From Bisgaardia hudsonensis (GTDB taxonomy: Bacteria; Pseudomonadota; Gammaproteobacteria; Enterobacterales; Pasteurellaceae), in the NCBI RefSeq assembly GCF_004345785.1, contig NZ_SLXI01000001.1, positions 464,317-528,316 on the forward strand: a DNA stretch of 64,000 bases, written 5' to 3'. Within the stretch, counting starts at the first letter, position 1, and every line of letters begins with the position of its first letter. The position numbers were made by a program, and so were the translations under genes. The notes beneath the pieces were generated by a model. That model searched no databases. It was given only the letters and a program-made list of their open reading frames with translations, and had not been told where the DNA came from. This document shows, piece after piece, positions 61,804-64,000 of the stretch.

Positions 61804-63714
61804 ATGTTGAAAATATTCAATAAATTTTTTAAAAAAGAACCATCATTATTACCAGGAACAGAGTTAGATACTCACTTAGTTCAGGATAAAGATGGTTGGA
61901 TTTATCCTAAAAATGCAAATGAACTACTTAATACTAATTTACGCAGAAAATATCTTGGATTGCTTTGGCAACAAGTTTCTATGGATAGAAAGATGTTCAA
62001 TGTGCTTTACCAGAAACCAATAGAAAACTATGCTGAAATTGTACAATTATTACCAGCTTCAGAAGCTCATCATCATTCGCATATAGGTGGTATGCTTGAT
62101 CATGGTTTAGAAGTTATTACTTTCTCAGCTAAATTGCGCCAGAGCTACGTTTTACCCCCAAATGCAGCCCCCGAAGATCAATCTAAACAACGTGATGCTT
62201 GGACTGCAGCCACTATTTATATAGCTCTTGTGCATGATATTGGTAAGGTTATTACAGATGTTGAAATTATTTTGAAAGATGGTACAAGGTGGTTTGCATG
62301 GAATGGAATACCATCCCAGCCTTATAAATTTAAATATATTAAAGGTAGAGACTATGATTTTCATCCTGTTATAGGTAGCTTTCTTGCTAATCAATTAATT
62401 CCTAAATCTGCGTTTGATTGGATTGCACAATTTCCTGAAGTCCTATCATCCTTAATGTATGCAATGGCGGGGCACTATGATAAGGCGGGATTATTATCTG
62501 AAATCATACAAAAAGCTGATCAACATAGCGTTACAGTTGCCCTTGGTGGTGATGTAAATAAATTGGTACAACGCCCTGTTAATTCGCTTGCCAAGCAGTT
62601 GGTTATGGCATTGCGTTATTTATTGGAACATAAAATTAAGTTAAATACTCCTAAGGGACCTGCCGATGGTTGGTTTACAGAGGATGGATTGTGGTTAATG
62701 AGTAAGACTACAGCTGATAGTATTCGTGCTTACTTATTAGGGCAGGGTATCTCGGTACCTAAAGATAATGGAAAATTATTTGATGAAATGCAATCATTAG
62801 GGATTGTTGAGGCAACTACTGAGGGGACAGCAATATGGCATTGTCGAATTCAAGCTGATTCAGGTTGGACTCCTCCTTCATCATTTACACTATTAAGAAT
62901 TAAGCCTGAAGTCGCTTGGGAAAATATAAGTATTAGACCGCAGTACTTCGCAGGTAAAGTTAAAATAGAAGATAATTCACATGTAAATGAAAATTTATCT
63001 AAGCCAGAGCAAGATGTTGTAGTACCAAAAAATACTCCGACATTAGAAGTAAAAAATATGCGGGCAGAAGCTAAACCAATTCATAAAATTGAAGAAAATA
63101 CATCTTTAGTCGGAATGGAAAATGACTTAACAGAACAATTGCTAAGTATGTTTGATGTCAATATTAATGCTGAAACAGAGCAAAATAACACATATATTGA
63201 ACCAGTAATTGATAATATAGAACCAAGTAAGATTTGCATTGAAGCAGTCAATGATATAGAGAACGTAAAAAAACAGCCCAAATATAATTCTACGGCGATA
63301 ACAGTTAAAGAAGATTCTCATTCAGGTAAAAAGTTTGTGGATTGGTTAAAGAAAGGAATTGCTCAGAATAAATTTGCAATTAGTAAAAATACTGCTAAAT
63401 TACATATTGTTGAAGGTGCATTATTTCTTGTGTCTCCTGCTATATTTGAGCAATTTTTGCAAGAGAATGGATTATCCTACGATAAAGATTCTATTACTAA
63501 CTTACAATATAAATTTCAAGATTTGGGATTGCATACACCTAAAAATGTAATGATAAAAGGTAAGCCTGATAGTATAAATTTCTGGCGTTGTGCTGTAACT
63601 GGTCCAAGAAAAACTTCATATTTAACAGGATATTTGATAAAAGATACTAGTCTCTTTTTTGGAGACAAAGTTCTTTTAAATAATTTATGTCTAACTTTGC
63701 AAAAAGAGGAATAG
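61804..63714 (+). CDS. traI: MobH-type conjugative relaxase (TraI_2 family)
   Basis: A 636-residue relaxase that nicks oriT and leads the strand into the recipient. The N-terminal TraI_2 domain has the MobH metal motif HHHSHIGGMLDHG (starting at residue 89) and the HD-type VHDIGKV. A variable Glu/Asn-rich linker (about residues 395-500) follows, and the C-terminal TraI_2_C domain starts at SGKKFVDWLKKGIAQNKFAI. Together with MPF_G it defines the ICE family. The integrase frame starts four bases after its stop. Confidence 0.92.
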   Translation: MLKIFNKFFKKEPSLLPGTELDTHLVQDKDGWIYPKNANELLNTNLRRKYLGLLWQQVSMDRKMFNVLYQKPIENYAEIVQLLPASEAHHHSHIGGMLDHGLEVITFSAKLRQSYVLPPNAAPEDQSKQRDAWTAATIYIALVHDIGKVITDVEIILKDGTRWFAWNGIPSQPYKFKYIKGRDYDFHPVIGSFLANQLIPKSAFDWIAQFPEVLSSLMYAMAGHYDKAGLLSEIIQKADQHSVTVALGGDVNKLVQRPVNSLAKQLVMALRYLLEHKIKLNTPKGPADGWFTEDGLWLMSKTTADSIRAYLLGQGISVPKDNGKLFDEMQSLGIVEATTEGTAIWHCRIQADSGWTPPSSFTLLRIKPEVAWENISIRPQYFAGKVKIEDNSHVNENLSKPEQDVVVPKNTPTLEVKNMRAEAKPIHKIEENTSLVGMENDLTEQLLSMFDVNINAETEQNNTYIEPVIDNIEPSKICIEAVNDIENVKKQPKYNSTAITVKEDSHSGKKFVDWLKKGIAQNKFAISKNTAKLHIVEGALFLVSPAIFEQFLQENGLSYDKDSITNLQYKFQDLGLHTPKNVMIKGKPDSINFWRCAVTGPRKTSYLTGYLIKDTSLFFGDKVLLNNLCLTLQKEE

Positions 63715-63718
63715 TTGT

Positions 63719-64000
63719 ATGAATAAATCAATATCTTTTAATGAACTATTAGAACAATTTTTTTTTCTATCGTAGTTATCTACGCCCTGAAACAAAGCGT
63801 AGTTATCAAAACGTAATTAATATTATTCAGAAAAGATTTTCTGATAAAATGGCTGAAAATATTAGTAATATCGACTTAATTATCTGGAGAAATGAGATTC
63901 TTAATGTAAAAATAAAGCCTGTTACCTGGAATAATTATGTCAGGCATTTAAAAGCTATCTATAATGTTGGTATTAGATACAATATTATTCATATTCCAAG
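63719..64000 (+). pseudogene. int: Start of the ICE tyrosine integrase, frame broken at a 9-T run (partial)
   Basis: ATG 63719 opens MNKSISFNELLEQFFF, then nine T residues (63748-63756) put a TAG in frame after 18 codons. Reading eight T residues instead gives FYRSYLRPETKRSYQNVINI, then FSDKMAENISNIDLIIWRNE and VTWNNYVRHLKAIYNVGIRY, the SAM-like N-terminal domain of a phage-type integrase, open to the window end. It is either a real or artefactual single-base insertion, or a slippage-controlled gene. Catalytic residues lie beyond the window. Confidence 0.78.

Larger units (their letters stand above)
17352..64000. mobile_element. Integrative conjugative element, ICEHin1056/PFGI-1 class (right end outside window)
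   Basis: Starts inside a tRNA-Leu gene. It carries parA-dnaB-parB-DUF2857-STY4528 at the left, ssb and topB, a full MPF_G (PFL_47xx/TIGR037xx) secretion block, a TraD-like coupling protein, a MobH relaxase and, at the right, the start of a tyrosine integrase next to the relaxase. That order is typical of this ICE family, and integration of the family at tRNA-Leu is known for Haemophilus elements. No uptake words were seen inside. The attR end lies beyond base 64,000. Confidence 0.92.

Overview
The window looks like a Pasteurellaceae chromosome, most like Haemophilus or a close relative. The chromosomal part (bases 1 to about 17,350) carries Hin-type DNA uptake words (AAGTGCGGT or its complement) at 1568, 2150, 3067, 5991, 14315 and 17194. 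It also has Haemophilus-like gene neighbourhoods: holD-rimI beside rsmC, epmA divergent from frdABCD, and pepA divergent from lptFG. The species cannot be fixed from sequence alone.

Bases 1-3,640 hold an AT-rich multispan membrane protein of unknown role, then rimI, holD and rsmC. Bases 3,900-8,000 are a decay zone: a BRCT-like remnant, an AlbA_2/ATPase-type regulator broken by two frameshifts, the tail of a P2-like phage gene D, and a degenerate ndk. A cold-shock gene, epmA, the fumarate reductase operon (with an FNR-like site), pepA and lptFG follow.

At 17,310 a promoter leads into a tRNA-Leu(CAA) gene that is cut off just after the anticodon. A complete, different tRNA-Leu(CAA) follows 38 bases later. 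This is read as the left end of an integrative conjugative element (ICE) of the ICEHin1056/PFGI-1 class (MPF_G secretion system, MobH relaxase) that runs to the end of the window. Its order is: maintenance and replication block (parA, dnaB, parB-like, DUF2857, STY4528-type replication protein, PFL_4669 family, DUF3158, ssb, topB); an accessory operon of four small genes; the secretion block (PilL-like to TraG-like on +, and three TraU/TraH-side genes on -); a second accessory operon including ardC; a cargo island; an IS200-type element; a serine recombinase; the relaxase; and the start of a tyrosine integrase broken at a 9-T run.

Three things stand out. (1) The cargo island at 55.1-60.0 kb is a compact microcin C-like gene set. 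A 25-codon gene has its own near-consensus promoter and terminator. Divergent from it is a four-gene operon encoding a ThiF/MccB-like adenylating enzyme without the usual CxxC pairs, a cytosolic SgrR-like solute-binding protein, an ABC-ATPase/GNAT fusion and an MFS exporter. The peptide ends in Cys rather than the Asn of microcin C, so a new product class is possible. (2) Both accessory operons begin with a copy of a ~135-nt structured RNA-like element (hairpins plus a possible pseudoknot, with compensatory changes between copies). (3) Nine genes in these operons each have a hairpin leader, most with a downstream segment complementary to the gene's own Shine-Dalgarno sequence. Together they look like an undescribed RNA-controlled regulon of ICE establishment/anti-restriction genes.
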